DNA of 64,000 nucleotides from Acephala macrosclerotiorum (lineage: Eukaryota > Ascomycota > Leotiomycetes > Helotiales > Mollisiaceae). Shown here piece after piece: positions 24,393 to 37,125 of this stretch. Where the stretch lies: assembly GCA_014904845.1 (NCBI GenBank), contig MU119300.1:62001-126000 (forward strand). The letters run 5' to 3'. The notes beneath the pieces are model-generated. The model searched no databases and had not been told where the DNA came from. It saw only the letters and a program-made list of their open reading frames with translations. The stretch's first letter is position 1, and each line of letters opens with the position of its first letter. The position numbers were made by a program, and so were the translations under genes.

Positions 24393-27300
24393 TCATGCGC
24401 GTCGATTCATTGCGGCGGAGGCACCAGCCGATGCCAGATCTTGTTTGGCGCTGACACTTCTGGTCACTCGGGGAAGGCCACTGTTCCCTGGTGCGAGAAC
24501 TGCTCCAGTGCTTGTTCGTTTGTTGCCGGCGCCTGCTGCGGAAGCAAAGCTCGTCACAGCAGACTGTCGTCTCGAGGCTGCTACTGATGGCTTCACGGGA
24601 CTTGCTCCTGAAGCTTCTCGAGGTCTGACAGCTGTACCATTCTTGAAGCTGGTCGCAGGTGGCTCTGGAAGCGGTCGGCTGCTGGGCGTTGCGATCGTGT
24701 TCGTTCGTTTGATAGGAGATTCATTTCTAGCTGATAAACGGCCAGTCGGGATTGAGACTTTCTGGCCTGTAATGAACTCGTGTCGCACGGCCTCATCTGG
24801 CTTCAGTCGTCTGTCCGGATCCCATCGGAGGCAGCGTGTCAAGAAGTCGAGGAATGATTCGTCGTCACATTTGAGGACTTGCTGCAGAGTCCTCGATGAT
24901 GGGCGGCGCCTCTTGCCTTTCGAAGATACCGTGAGACGCGGTTTTCCCATCGAGTCGAAGAAGAGCTTTCGGCGAGTACTCTTGTCAATTAGGTGCTTTT
25001 CTGGTGGACCAAAAACCTCCATGATACAAGCCAGCTGTTCTTGCTCGTTCTCGCCAGGGAAGATAGGCACTCCGGTGTACAATTCTGCCAGAATGCAACC
25101 AACACTCCACATGTCGATTGGCATGCCATAGGTCATCCCAAGAATGACTTCAGGTGATCGATAGAATCGAGACTGTATGTAGGTGTAGACTTTCTCGTTC
25201 TCGAAACAGCTGGACCCAAAATCAATGACCTTGATCTCCGAATGCAATGGGTGCGCCAAAAGAATATTCTCGGGCTTCAGGTCACAATGAATGACCTTGT
25301 GTTGCTTTAGCAGGAGCAAACTGCTAAGCATTTGCTTGGTGAATCGTCGCACGATCTTGAGCGAAAAGCCACGGAATGAGTTTGACTTGATGAACTCGTA
25401 GAGATTCATGTCAAGAAGTTCGGTAGAGATGCAAAGATGACCACGGAAATAGAAGCTCTGCGTGAAATTGACCATGCTGTGCTTGTTTTTGGGATCCTTG
25501 GACATGTTAGCTCCGGATTCACAAAGCATTTTGTGAATTCACTTACCCATTCCCGTAGTTTTTGCAAGATGTTGACCTCTACCAAAGCTTGCTGATGGAA
25601 CCTCTTTTTGTTCCTGATGATCTTTACAGCAACCAGACCACCAGTCTTGTGATCAATACACCTGACGACCTGTCCGAAACTTCCTTTCCCAAGAACATCA
25701 ATAATTTCGTATCGGTAGGATAGGTGGTCGCCGTGCACAATGGTGTAATCTCCACGTTCATCATCGTATCCGAAGTTCGCAGTGTCTGTTCTTAGCTCTC
25801 CAACATGCTTAGCAGCGTCGGCGGTACCACAGAAGTAGATGTCCTTGAAGTCAATGATCTCACCTCTCTCAAAAATGTTGAGAGTGGCATGTCGAAGTGC
25901 TTCTTCACAGGAAACACGTGGTTTGGGCGTTGCTCTCTTCCTCAGCGCGTCAAGTTGTCTCGCAGCCTGCTCGGTTTCCTTTCGTTTCGAGCCAAGCTTC
26001 TTCATCTCCTCTTCTGCAACCATGTCATCTTTATCAAGGTCAACAGTCCAAGGATCGATAGATCTCATCGTTCCAGTTGAGGCCTTGCCGTTAAGCATTT
26101 TCTGCATGACAGTGGAGGTCGTGCGTGCGGCGGCGGGTCGATCAACTTTAGCTTCAGTGGAATCTTTCTTGGGGCTACCATTCACTCCCCAAGAATCACT
26201 CTTCGTCCGATCATGGTTGCCAAATACGCTCAGACTCGAAACCGAGCTCTTTCTACGCTTAGAGTCTAGATAAGTGGTTGATTTGGTTGATGGGCTTGGG
26301 CTAAGAACGCCATGGGTGTTGGCGTTACTGGTTGTAGCTGATGCGGGGAATCGTGGAGGGGGCATATTGTCATGCTTTGGAGGTTGTGGTGGATACTCTG
26401 AACCCCTCTCGATGGCCGCTTGGGACACGCTGACATTGCTCTTTGATGTACTTCTCTTCCATCCCAGACTGAGTTTTCTTCTCAATGACGAACCTGACGA
26501 AGGTGTTGGTGGTTGGTCCTCAGGACTTGAGATCTGCGTTGGGGTTTCGGTTTTTGCAGCTGTGGCCAGTTTTTGGGCACGTGGCCCAGTAAGTCTGGCT
26601 GGACGTGCTGGTTCAGTGGCGCCATCAGCAGTTGGAATATCACCGCTAGTTTTAGAGCGAGGCATGAATGAGTGCTCACCTCCATTCTTTGGGAGTGAAT
26701 TAGATATGAATGGAGACACTGTTTGCCTTGGAGCTCTTCCGTTGATGGTAATCGGTTTGGTGGATTCAGAGCTGCTTCCACCCAGCTGAGAAGAAGATTC
26801 TGACCTGAGAAAGTGGATAGAGCTGCTGCTCCTCATGTGAGCAAGTTCTTGCTCTGGCTTCGAGTCATTCTTTCGCCGCGAGAAAAATGAAGTTTTTGAA
26901 GCAGTCATGGGAGTGCTTGGGGTTTTCGTGGCAACTCGACGCGGAGGCGGTGTAATTTGGCCATCTGTGAAGTTCACATCCTTCTCTGGTTGGAGTGCAG
27001 CAATTTTTGCTGCTGTAGGCGTGCTCAACGGAAGGAGGTTCAGCGGAGGAAGTCGTAGAGGTTGCAGGTTCTTCTTTTTCACAGGTGTGGTATGATTTTG
27101 TTGGTCCACGTCTGAGCTTGAAGCTGGAGCTACTTTCCGTATCCGTTGATCTCGGTCATTCCGTTGAGGTTCTCGTATAGAACCTCTTCCAGATAAGCTA
27201 TTTGTAGATGTGCTATTAATGCTGCTAGTATCGAAGGGCATACTAGACTTCCTCTTATTGAAGAAAGGAGGTTCAGCCGGTGAGTCTTTGGGTGACTCGT

Positions 27301-28711
27301 AAGCCTTGGGTATTGCAGGGACAGGTGGAACATCTTCTTCTTCATTATTCCCGGCTGAACTGTGTACATTCCTCGGCTTCGGTGTGGGAAGTCTCGAGGA
27401 CGACGCTGGCTGTGGAAGTCGAGGCTGCAAAGACCCCGTAGAGGTTCGAGAAGTATTATAGCTCGTAATCGATGCAGTTGAGATCCCCGAACTGTATGAC
27501 TTGCGATTATTTATGTCAGGAGTGGTTCTCGACGAGGAGGGCGTCGGAACCTTCCTTGGCAACATTGATGGAGATCTCGAGGACGTTCTCAGTGCATTAC
27601 TCTCCGATTGTGGAGTGCCTGGTGTGCTAGGCATAGGAGGGGCGTTTTGAAGAATCGACATCCGCTTTGCTCTCCTCGCATCAGTTGGACTGACTGTTCT
27701 AGCACCAAGACCTGTCGCATGAGAAGTAGAAATCGGCATGCCTGGCATAACCGACATTCGTTTCGCAGACGATGAAGGCGTAGTTGTCCCTCGTCCATTT
27801 GCACGACCAGGCGACTTCGCAGCAAATGACGAAGACCTGGTATGGTCTGGAGTTCCTGCTTTCGCCCCTAAATGTGTCTGTCCTTGACGTGAAGGTGGTT
27901 GGAGTGATTTCGTCTTCGCTGCTCGTGAAGCTGTAAGCCCACGAGCTCCATCCGTGTAAGATGGCCCACCACCAATGTTGACCCTGGTTGAGACTCCTCC
28001 AGCATCCGATAATCCCTGCGTTGGAACACTCGATACCAGACTCGGCCGTCGCTTCTGGGCTGCTCTTGTAGCATCAGTATCAACCACGCCAGGCCCAATG
28101 GATCTTCGAGGCGCCTTCACAGAGTTTGCAGCCGCACTACCAGATATAGGGGGATACTGGCTTTGACGTCTATTCCTCATGGCAAGCGGTGCACTCGGAG
28201 GGTCCATAGCCCCAGAAGCACCCGAGGTTGTAGAAGACACACTGCTTTGACGCGTGGAGGTATTCTGCCGCCTCAATATCGAATTCGTCCTTGCAGGTCT
28301 TGGCCCAGTTAGGACTCGACCCGCCACAGATCCTCTATTCTCCGTCATCGTGGATGGTGTAGGTTCGATAGGTCTCTTCTCCGCCGACACATTCGGCTCG
28401 ATTGTGGAAGCACGATCGAAATTGAAACCATTAGAAGCAGTTGCAATGCTGCTTTGAAGGTCGTCGAAACTCGGTGAGGGTAGGAAATCGTAAGACCCAG
28501 TCGTGTTCTCGTCCGCCGCGCCGTATCCACCAAAGGAGAAGAGAGAATGGTTATTACGAGAAGATGCGTGCAGTGTTGGTTCTCTCACTGAGCCGGCACG
28601 CGCTCTTGCGCCTGGGTCGTAGTTCTCTTGCCTGCTACTCCAGTCAGTATACCAATGGTCTGGGGATCGTGAATCAATCTGCCATACACCGTGGACGTTG
28701 AGAAGTCCGGC
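24393..28711 (-). CDS. Pom1-like DYRK-family protein kinase
   Basis: Two exons are clear: 28711 (or further upstream) to 25547, and 25496-24393, with a 50-bp phase-0 intron inside the kinase domain (LQKLREW / DPKNKHSM). About 900 Ser/Pro-rich disordered residues precede a DYRK NAPA-like block (LNIFERGEIIDFKDIYFCG). The kinase domain follows: GKGSFGQVV glycine loop, VAVKII lysine, HCDLKPENILL catalytic loop, IDFGSSCFE and YIQSRFYRSPEVILG activation loop with the DYRK autophosphorylated Tyr, then the MWSVGCILAELYTG region. A basic tail of about 120 residues ends the protein. DYRKs of this class (fission yeast Pom1) control polarity and mitotic entry from the cortex. The initiator is not resolved: the frame is open with coding-like sequence (VWQIDSRSPDHWYTDW) up to a TAG at 28712-28714, no Met occurs there, and the first in-frame Met is near 28348. 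An upstream exon is likely, with CCTAG at 28716-28712 a possible acceptor. Confidence 0.9.
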
Positions 28712-30209
28712 CTAGGACCTAACGGGGCCTTTTGTTCTCGAATCATTGAAAATGTCTAGGTCGCCAGAAGGATCCGGCGACGAGCGTGTTCAGGGTCCTC
28801 CCTCTCAAAGCTCAGTCCATCCAAGGGCCGAGGTGTTCGACTGACTATTTCATTTCAAGTGTCGTCCGTAAATAATCTCAAGCAGGGTAGTCGTGGTAAA
28901 GGTCCCACGGGCAGCTTATTTCAAGGATGCCGAGGACGAGCAACGGTCGAGCGTGCGAACCAGCAAAGTCTACCCGGAGATTAGAACGGGTAGAGTCTGC
29001 GAAGGTGTCTTGATGTCTTGATGTCTTGGAGAGGATATCTGTCGTTCCTGCACGCAGCCGTCGTGTCGAAATGAGATGCGTCCGTCGAGATGTCGGTGCT
29101 GCGGTCTCTGAGGAAACTAGAAGATCAACCCCTGCACCAGCTTACAAGCGAAATAGGTTGAAATCGTTACGGCCACGGATCTCATAGGCTCGGAGCGCAC
29201 AATGACCATATAATGCTTGACGGTTATGAAGCGAGGCGTGTTTACGGAGAAATATAACAACAATAATAAATAAGAGACCTGATATGGACTCCTGCTGAGA
29301 CCGTGTTCAACAGCAGAGCGCAGACGAGGGAGGCCACCAGAGTTCGAGGTGTTGATCGTGATCGGGTCTTTCTCTTTGTTCGGGAAATTTTAGAGTAACC
29401 CCCTTAATAGTGGCCGACCCTCTCGTAAAGGAGCATAGGATCTGTCCTACATGCCCTACCCCCCCATCTACGAAAGTTTACGTATAGATAGAACCGCATC
29501 AATCTCTTTTGTGTTTTTGCTCTGGTCTCAGGAACAGAAAAAAAAAGGGGTATCCCACTCAACCTGCAGCCTCCGCGTCTTTGGTATTATTTGCTGGCCA
29601 AGCTGGGGCAGTTGACTCGCAGTTTACTGGATGATGCAGTTTGCTGTTTGTTCCCCTGCAGGTCGGGCACACCTGTCACTTCAGGACCATTTGATGATTT
29701 GATATCGGCACTGGTATCACCGTCTCGGCACCCCAGCGCCATCATGTGAAGGCGTGCCGCTTAGGAATTTAGCTGGACTTCAGCATCTGTCCAACGCAAA
29801 GAGGCTCTCGAGTATCGAAACTTCAGACAAAATCATACACAGGATCCCAAGGGGTTGGGACATTTTGCATGTGTGAAACTCTCGAGCCATGCACACGCAC
29901 ATTATCTAGTCAAATCCCCAAAGCAACGAGCACATCCTTCGAGGCGGGGATCAACTGGCTACCCAGCGGAAGCTCATACGATTATCCCCGAGCCCTTGGA
30001 CCACATTCGCGATTATCGAAAAGACAGGAGGAAGCCAGCGCTAGGTCTCTTGACGGTTGGAGGGGCTTGGAGGGAGGGGTGAACACCATCTGCACGCAGG
30101 ACGAACCATCACCAGCGCCAGAATCGAGGACCTGTATGGCTTTGTTCTAACGCGCGTCTGCCATCACAGGACTTCGGATCACATCTGCAGAACCCTTCAC
30201 GAGGTAGCA
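28712..30209. promoter_or_regulatory. Shared upstream region of DYRK kinase and peroxin genes
   Basis: About 1.5 kb lies between divergent genes. The kinase side probably includes its missing first exon and a long leader. One candidate splice donor on the minus strand (TTGTAAGC, near 29145) follows a short ATG-initiated frame but could not be joined confidently. The plus-strand frames at 29855-30150 are probably peroxin leader sequence. A short direct repeat (TCTTGATG twice, near 29009-29030) occurs. Confidence 0.4.
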
Positions 30210-31765
30210 ATGGACGAGTTCACAGTGGATGCCTTCGTCAACCGTGACGACCCGATACCCGTCATCTCCTTCGATCCTCAAAATGATCTCTCTGATGAAG
30301 CCAACAATTCGGCCTCGGACAGCGAGCGCAGACGAGATCGGCTGAAGAACCATGGAAAGAATCTGAAGGAGAATATACGGAATGTGACGGGTAAAGGATC
30401 CAGCATGCAGGACCGAATACTGGAGAAGTGATGTTACACTTGCAGGTCTTATGCTACACAACTGACATCCTCTATAGGCTGCTCCAGCAGGTCATACCAG
30501 TCGAGGACCTCTCCTCCTCTCACGCCGAAGCCTCCCCCTCACTCGACTATACCTCCCGCCCCTCCTTCTCCCTTCCTACCATGTCCGCGAACTTCCGCAG
30601 ATTCAATGCCCGCATTGGTGTAGTCTTTGTGTTCCAGGCGAAAGTTATCCGACTGCTCTCGTGGCGTACCCCAACTCATACTCTTTCCTTCCTCGCCGTA
30701 TACACCTTCACCTGTCTTGATCCATATCTCTTGACAGTCCTTCCGCTAGCAATCCTCCTCCTCGCCCTCCTCATACCATCTTTTATCGCTCGACATCCTC
30801 CACCCACGGCGAATACAGCAAACAGCGCTACATATGGATATACAGGACCACCTTTGGCACCACCACGGACTGTCAAGCCTGTCAAGGAATTAAGCAAGGA
30901 TTTCTTCCGCAACATGCGAGACCTGCAGAATAGCATGGAGGACTTCTCCCGCGTCCACGATCAAATCCTATCGATAATCACACCTGCTACAAATTTCTCC
31001 AACGAGCCTCTCTCAAGCACTCTCTTCCTATTCGGCTTCTTAGCCATAATCGCAATGCTAACAGCATCCCACCTCCTCCCCTGGCGGCTTATATTCCTCG
31101 GCATAGGCTGGACAGTAACAGGAATGAGCCACCCCGCCATCCAGAAACAGATGCACAGCGTACACAAACAACACGTCGTTCCTCGAGAAAAGCAAGCAAA
31201 AACTCTACTTGATACATGGATTGCCCAAGACATCATCCTCGACTCCGCGCCAGAAACTCGTGAGGTCGAGATTTTTGAATTACAGAAGTTATCACCAGCA
31301 GGAGAATGGGAATCCTGGCTCTTCACATCCAGTCCTTACGATCCTCTCTCTGAGACAAGAATCCGCCACGAACGACCGAAAGGTACTCGATTTTTCGAGG
31401 ATGTGCAACCTCCCCGAGGATGGGAATGGAGTGAGAAGAAATGGGCTCTTGATCTCTGGTCTCGAGAATGGGTCGAGGAGCGAATCATTACTGGAGTAGA
31501 AGTTGAGACCGAGGGTGAGAGATGGGTGTATGATATCAGATATGAATACGATGATAGTGATCAGGGTCTGATATATGGGACGGATGGAGAGAGTCAGGCT
31601 ACGCCGAAAAAGGGGAAGAGGAAGGTGTTGCCTACTTGGGAGGAGGGGAGTGACGCTGAGAGCGAGGGGAGGGGGAGGAGAGGGGAGTGGAGGAGACGGA
31701 GGTGGGTGAGAATGGTTAAGAGGAAATGGCAGGCTAGGACGTCGGTTTCTGAGGGGAGTCGGTGA
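30210..31765 (+). CDS. Pex24/Pex32-type peroxisomal membrane peroxin with dysferlin domain
   Basis: Two exons, 30210-30427 and 30478-31765, joined over a 50-bp intron, give 501 aa. The join restores DRILEK-LLQQVIPVED, the start of the Pex24p-family region. Two hydrophobic clusters follow: one around TLSFLAVYTFTCLDPYLLTV and LPLAILLLALLIPSFIA, and a second pair around LFLFGFLAIIAML and LIFLGIGWTVTG. The C-terminal half reads as a dysferlin (DysF) module: REVEIFELQKLSPAGEWESW, RFFEDVQPPRGWEWSEKKW, then GERWVYDIRYEY. Yeast Pex23/24/28-32 family members sit in ER or peroxisomal membranes and control peroxisome number, size and contact sites. The extreme C-terminus is strongly basic (KRKVLP.. RRGEWRRRRWVRMVKRKW). 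The start is the Met opening MDEFTVDAFVNRDD; longer frames upstream lack the conserved acidic start. Confidence 0.88.
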
Positions 31766-32291
31766 TGGCTTACTTCAGCCTGGTAGTTCCCACGCTTGGG
31801 CTTTCCAATGTATTATATCCGTACGGCCAACCATTTTCTGCCACGCGACCAGAGACTGCAATTGCTACAATTTAAAAGACTCCAGCATTCATATGCGCCC
31901 AGTCATTGCTCCATTCTAATTCATGAGGACCCTCATTTGCTAGTCGTGGCCTTGAGCATGTTGGGGCGTCCAAATTTTTTTTGATACTCTTAAAAAAAAC
32001 TCGCTCTTCAACATGCTGAGGCTTGCGTTCCTGCTTCTACTACCCGCACGTCTCTCTCACTTCTTTGCGATATTCTCCGCACTATTAATATTATTTTTCT
32101 CATTTGTAAGGCAAGCTTCTGAGTTGTTTCCAAGGCTAGAGCGGACTTCAATTGTGCCGCTGCAGCTTCCATTGGTTCTGGGCGGTGTCATGTGCATACA
32201 GTTAATGCACCCACGGGTGCGGCTCTGAAGACACATGCCTATTTGTTCATCGCTGCATCAATTCACAGCTCAATTATATTCCCGTTTCGTC
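31766..32291. other. Intergenic region before the HET gene
   Basis: No gene seen. It marks the change from conserved core genes to accessory genes. Short poly-T and poly-A runs occur near 31975-32000. Confidence 0.45.
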
Positions 32292-34482
32292 ATGTCGACG
32301 CTCTGCACCAGATGTCAATCTACCTTTTCCGTCAAGAGGAACGAGGTCAATAACAGTTGGGAGCATTCGCGCCCCAAAGGTCTTTGGGGAAGTTATGCGG
32401 ACCTCCACGAGGCTGCAGTCGATGGTTGTGTGGTATGTCAAGATTCTTGGCATGCTTTCAAACAGCAAGGAATCAATCTTATGCCTTTAGATAACCCTAC
32501 CAGTGAGGTACATTACGAATTCCTCTCGAACTGTGTGGTCTTCAGAGCACGGTTAGCCAAAATATTTCGAGAAGGATGTATTTGGAAAGCGGAAGGACAG
32601 AGACAACTTTATCTTAGTACTTCATACGGTTCGCTTCTTCCGTTCCTTCCCTTCGCCTCTCTAACGGCTCTTAGACAATCCACTGCACTCCTTGTTCTCC
32701 GAAATCCCATTAAGCGGGGATTCAAGTTCAGAAGCGTGTTTTGCACTTGCGAAAGGCTGGCTTAAGAGTTGTCTGAGAACCCATAAAGCTTGTCCAAAGC
32801 GGCAGGTTCTTCTTCCTCGACGGACTATCGATGTTGGTACTACGATCGAAGATCCCTTCCTCTACATCAGTAGACCAAATGAGTTCGGACACTGGGTAAC
32901 GCTCAGCCATTGCTGGGGCGCCTATCATACAATAACTACGACGGCTTCCTCCCTTGCAGCGCATTGCAAATCTCTAAAGCTAGATGCGTTGCCTGAAACC
33001 TTTAGGGACGCTGTTCTCATTACTCGCCAGTTAGGCTACCGGTACCTGTGGATCGATTCGCTCTGCATTATCCAAGACTCCGAGGAGGATTGGAGACTCG
33101 AATCAGAGAAGATGGCTTCTATCTTCGAGAATGCTGTCCTCAATATCTCAGCCGATGCATCTGGAGGCGACGACCAGGGAATTTTCAGAAGCGCTGGTAA
33201 AGGAAGACCAAAGCCGGATCACCTTGTCATCCCATACACCATCCCAGCAAAACACCTTGATAAACGAAGAGCAGCCACAATCCTTTGGCAAAGGCTCCAG
33301 CAAGGCGAGCTCAATATAATCGAGAAAGGAAGGATCATCGGACAATTATTCGCCACTCCCGTCGCTCCAGGTCAGTTGCTTAAAAGTCACGAGCACGTTC
33401 TTCAGCAGCGTGGTTGGGTCTTACAAGAATCCGTACTATCCCAGAGGAAGTTACGCTATGTACAAGGTGGACTGCATTGGAGTTGTGCAGAAGGAGAAGC
33501 AAACGAGAAAGAGCCTATCATGCGACGAAAAGTGATAGCTTATGGGTCCAGCGAATCGCTTCATGGTGTTCCATTCATCAACTACCGCCATAAGACAACA
33601 AAAGAAGATCCCGAAGGCAACAGGGTGAAGCAGCTGGCATGGTGGTACGAGCACATCAACAGGTTCGTCCGCCGGAAGTTGACCTTCCCCAGAGACAGAA
33701 TCCCGGCCATCTTGGGCCTTGCAAACGCTTATTGTGAAAGATCTGGGTACACATTCAGATGTGGAATCTTGGTAGAAGACTTCCGGCGAGGTCTACTATG
33801 GCAGGGCCCAACAGACGCGACACAACTCGAACACTTCCCTTCATGGAGCTGGGCCTCGGTGGCAGAAAAAGATGGAGACTCAAAGGCGTTCAATTTCGAA
33901 GGATATCAAGTCCAAGGATGGTATTTCAATGCTGAGCTGGTTGGGATTCCGTTGAGTAGCGATTATGAGAAAGATACGGGAACCCTTGGCTTTCTGACTC
34001 TGCGGGGATATACTCGACCGATGAATTCCTTTTGTCCGGACGCCCAGTTTCACGAAAGCAAAATAGGACGATCGATATATCATCCTCACGCATACCATGC
34101 TGTGGTTCCTGAGAAACAACCAGATTCAGAACCAGCTTCATATATCCAACTTGGGGTTATCACTTGTGGAGATGATGAGTGGAGCCCGAGGGCTGCGGAA
34201 CCCTCACATGAGCTATGGCTAGATACTCCCATCACACCGTCGGAGGCCCAAGCATTCTTAAAGAAGAGAGAAGCGATAGCATTCCGAGTGGGCAATTTCA
34301 AAGCTGCTGAATGGCAGCTTTGGCAGACGTATTATCTTGTCCTGGATCCTGTTGAACCCTCAAGTGACACATTCCGTCGACTTGGACTATTGCGGATTAC
34401 GAATCCGAGGGATTGGACAGATCGAGAGGGGTCTACTATCGATGAGTCTGCGTATGAGGTTCGGACCGTCAAGATTATTTGA
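32292..34482 (+). CDS. HET-domain protein (heterokaryon incompatibility family)
   Basis: Two exons, 32292-32628 and 32675-34482, joined over a 46-bp intron (donor GTTCGC is weak, branch CTAAC and acceptor TTAG are good), give 714 aa. The N-terminus has two CxxC-like pairs (TLCTRCQS, GCVVCQDS), common in this protein class. The HET domain starts near residue 187: FGHWVTLSHCWGAYHTI, then LPETFRDAVLITRQLGYRYL, WIDSLCIIQDSEEDW and EKMASIFENAVLNISAD. A later block (LQQRGWVLQESVLSQRKLRY, then WSCAEGEA) completes the fold. The remainder is the usual divergent C-terminal region (FPSWSWASV). HET domains trigger a cell-death response on nonself recognition when paired with a suitable partner or sensor domain. 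No NACHT or other sensor is present, so the specificity is unknown. Confidence 0.92.
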
Positions 34483-34489
34483 CACTACT

Positions 34490-36279
34490 TAGGAGTCCTT
34501 GTAGTTCTCATCGAGGCATTGGATAAGGATGATGCGCCTCTGCAAAGCCAACTCTTCCAGCTCCTGCCTTGTCACATACCTCTCACCAGCAAATCTCCAA
34601 CACCAGTCTGACTCTTCGCCATTCAGCCACTGCCACAGTTTAACCACCGCCTACGGATCCCACCCAGTCTTCTCAGGATAGGCATAAGCCAATTCTATCC
34701 TCCTCAACCTCTTCAGCACAAAGTCGCTTTGCGGGAATCGCTTCGTGAGACCATGCGTCGCGTTCGGGCATTCCGGGATAACCAACTCCTCAAGCGTACT
34801 TGGCAGTTGCTGATAAAAAACCTCCTCCTGTCCCTCACGTACTCAAACACCGGATGGAAATCCATATGACGATAAGGACGACCATATGCCGAATCAGGCG
34901 TCATATTACCCAGTAAAATCTGCGCCGTGGCTCTCACCTTTTTCAGATTCTCGAATCCGCGAAAAAGGCTAACCGGTACCTCCGGATTCTCAACCTATGT
35001 ACACCTAGCCACTATATCCAGCTCCTCAATCTCGGACTCGAAGCCAGCTAGATGCTTAAGTCTCCGGTTGGGGAAAGAGAATGATACCTGTCGGCACATA
35101 TGAGAGCTTGGGCTATGGTTACTCATCGGCCTCGTGACCTCTAACTCGAACATCTTACGAGCCCACCCTCATGGGTTTGTGCGCCACAGGGCATTTTTTC
35201 GCCTTTAGCGAGCTACTTTTTTGCCTATGAACTTCAAAAGTCACGACTATCACTTTAGAACTTTACAACTACCACTATTTCAACTTACCTTAGATTTCTG
35301 CTTTATGCTTTATTCTAGTTGAATTGCGTTTTTAATCAATTAGTCCTCTATAATTCGAGATTTTATTCCCTATTTTCTTCGAAAATACCCTGACCGCACA
35401 GACCTGTGAAACCCGGCTCGTTAAATGGCGCCAGATTCCTTATCAGACTCTTCTGCAATCGTTTCCTCACAACACAGTCCGTGAATGAAAGATGAAAACT
35501 ATCTAACTTCTTCAAAAACACCCTTTTTCCATCTAATTTCGAGCACCGAAGGACTCGGAGGATGAAATCGCGTCTTCTAGTGCCGTCGTGAGCATGTTGT
35601 CGATTATCGTTATACATATCGAGACGAAAGGATTATAGGTTAGGCAGATAGCAGAGGAGAGCGATGGCAGCATTCCAGTTTGAATTCCGACCTGGGGTCT
35701 TGCTTTGGTTTCCAAGCGCTCTCGTTCGTCCATCGCGAGACGAACGTTTCATCCCCTCCCCCTCCCTGAAGGAAATCGTAATAATCAAGAGCATATTTTT
35801 CCGTAGCAGATAATACAGCTCGATGCATGATGGCCTGGTCGGATGCTGACCAGAGGGGTATGTTGATAAGTCTGGCATTCTAGAGACATGAGTGGTGATT
35901 GTTTTTATCGCGTATTGTTTCTATTGGAAATCACATAATGAAATCGATCGCTTGTGTTGGGCGAGATCAAGGCATGAGAGAATGGTGAGGAGGAAGAGGG
36001 GAGCTTTTTAAACGCTTCCTACTTCTGAGAATGAGGAGTAGAGAAGTGGGGCTACCAGGTGGGAGGGCGATTGTTGGTTTGAAGGAGGGCCGCTAGGGGT
36101 GTGTAGGGAGCTTTTTCTTCTCGGAGAGAGTTAAGTAGGTGGTGGCGAGGCGGTAGGTAGCTGCATATTTGGAGGAACTTGTTAGTGTATTAGTGTGTGT
36201 GAATGTGAGTAAGGGAGGGGAAGGGAAGGCTTACGATTTCTTGGGGGAGGCGGTCTAGTGATGCTGTGGTGTTTTGCAT
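34490..36279 (-). pseudogene. Decayed F-box protein gene
   Basis: Coding-like pieces on the minus strand follow in order. Exon 36279-36235 (MQNTTASLDRLPQEI) joins over a 57-bp intron to 36177 onward (FLQICSYLPPRHHLLNSL). Together these read as an F-box (LPQEI). After a probable intron come 35880-35680 (LINIPLWSASDQAIMHRAVL, TEKYALDYYDF), a frame change, YLPNL with a TAA stop at 35633-35635, and SFRLDMYNDN to a TAA near 35363. A more distal part lies at 35099-34490 (LAGFESEIEELDIV, TAG at 34995-34997, NPEVPVSLFRGFENLKKVRA, a frame change near 34810-34835, STLEELVIPECPNATHG, TAG at 34651-34653, WQWLNGEESDWCWRFAGERY). At least three in-frame stops and two frame changes rule out a normal product. 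All three internal stops could come from Gln codons by C-to-T. The A/T-rich stretch 35110-35360 may be an insertion. Confidence 0.75.
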
Positions 36280-37125
36280 CTTGGAAGTAGGAATCGGGGA
36301 TTGTCATGGGGTGAAGGTATTCTGAGAGTGGGTGAGAGGCTTGTGCCACAATATATGTGTTGATGAATTTTCTGTGCCGTAAGTAGAGATTTAGCCAGGC
36401 GAGATGGAGGGCAGTTGCCTAAAGTGGGGAAGTAGAGAAGAAGATCTCAGCATATTTAGAGATTTTTGAGCTCAATGATTGAAAACCCTTCGGTCATTCT
36501 CTCTCTCTTGTACCTCCTTTAGTATAGACTCCACAACTGCACGAACAGAATAGTCGAAGGCATGTAGGAAAAAGGAGGCCAAATTACCCCGCTATCACGT
36601 GAGCCTTTTCCTCATTCGAAGTCCGCTCTTCTCCCCCTGAAATTTAGCGAGAGTGTGCCTAAAGCTCGGGCCACGAATGCCCTGTACTCCCTCAACAGCG
36701 CTATCTTTCTAGCGATCAAGCCCTAAACTAACGAAAACACCAACGAAAGGGTCAACTGATGTGAACATGGCACAAGATAACGGCCAATACAATGATTCTG
36801 TCAATCTACTGGCAGAAATTGTTTACACTCGTTAGTTGAGAAAGAGATCGGCATGGTCATATGGTTGCAGAATCAAGATCTCATTTGATGAAATGCAGCT
36901 ATCCGTGTCCCACGAACCGATCTTGTACCACTACCATAGAATTTCGAAGGCAAACGGTTCTTCGATGCCTCACTTCCGATGGCAATGGGTTACCTCACAC
37001 GGCGTTTGTACCAGTCCTTCAACAGCTTATTGATGGTACATAAAGACATCCCTCCCCCTTTCGAATTTCCACCACTTCCTCTTCACTTCTCTGCAACATC
37101 ATTCTTACTCTCAAAATCTTTCAAT
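36280..37125. other. Intergenic region before the CVNH gene
   Basis: This should contain the CVNH promoter (plus) and the former promoter of the F-box pseudogene (minus). Pyrimidine-rich sequence immediately precedes 37126, as is usual for secreted-protein genes in filamentous fungi. No coding sequence was supported. Confidence 0.45.

Noticed and set aside
29855..30150. Plus-strand frames just upstream of the peroxin gene
   Set aside because: Better explained as the 5' leader; the conserved peroxin N-terminus starts at 30210.
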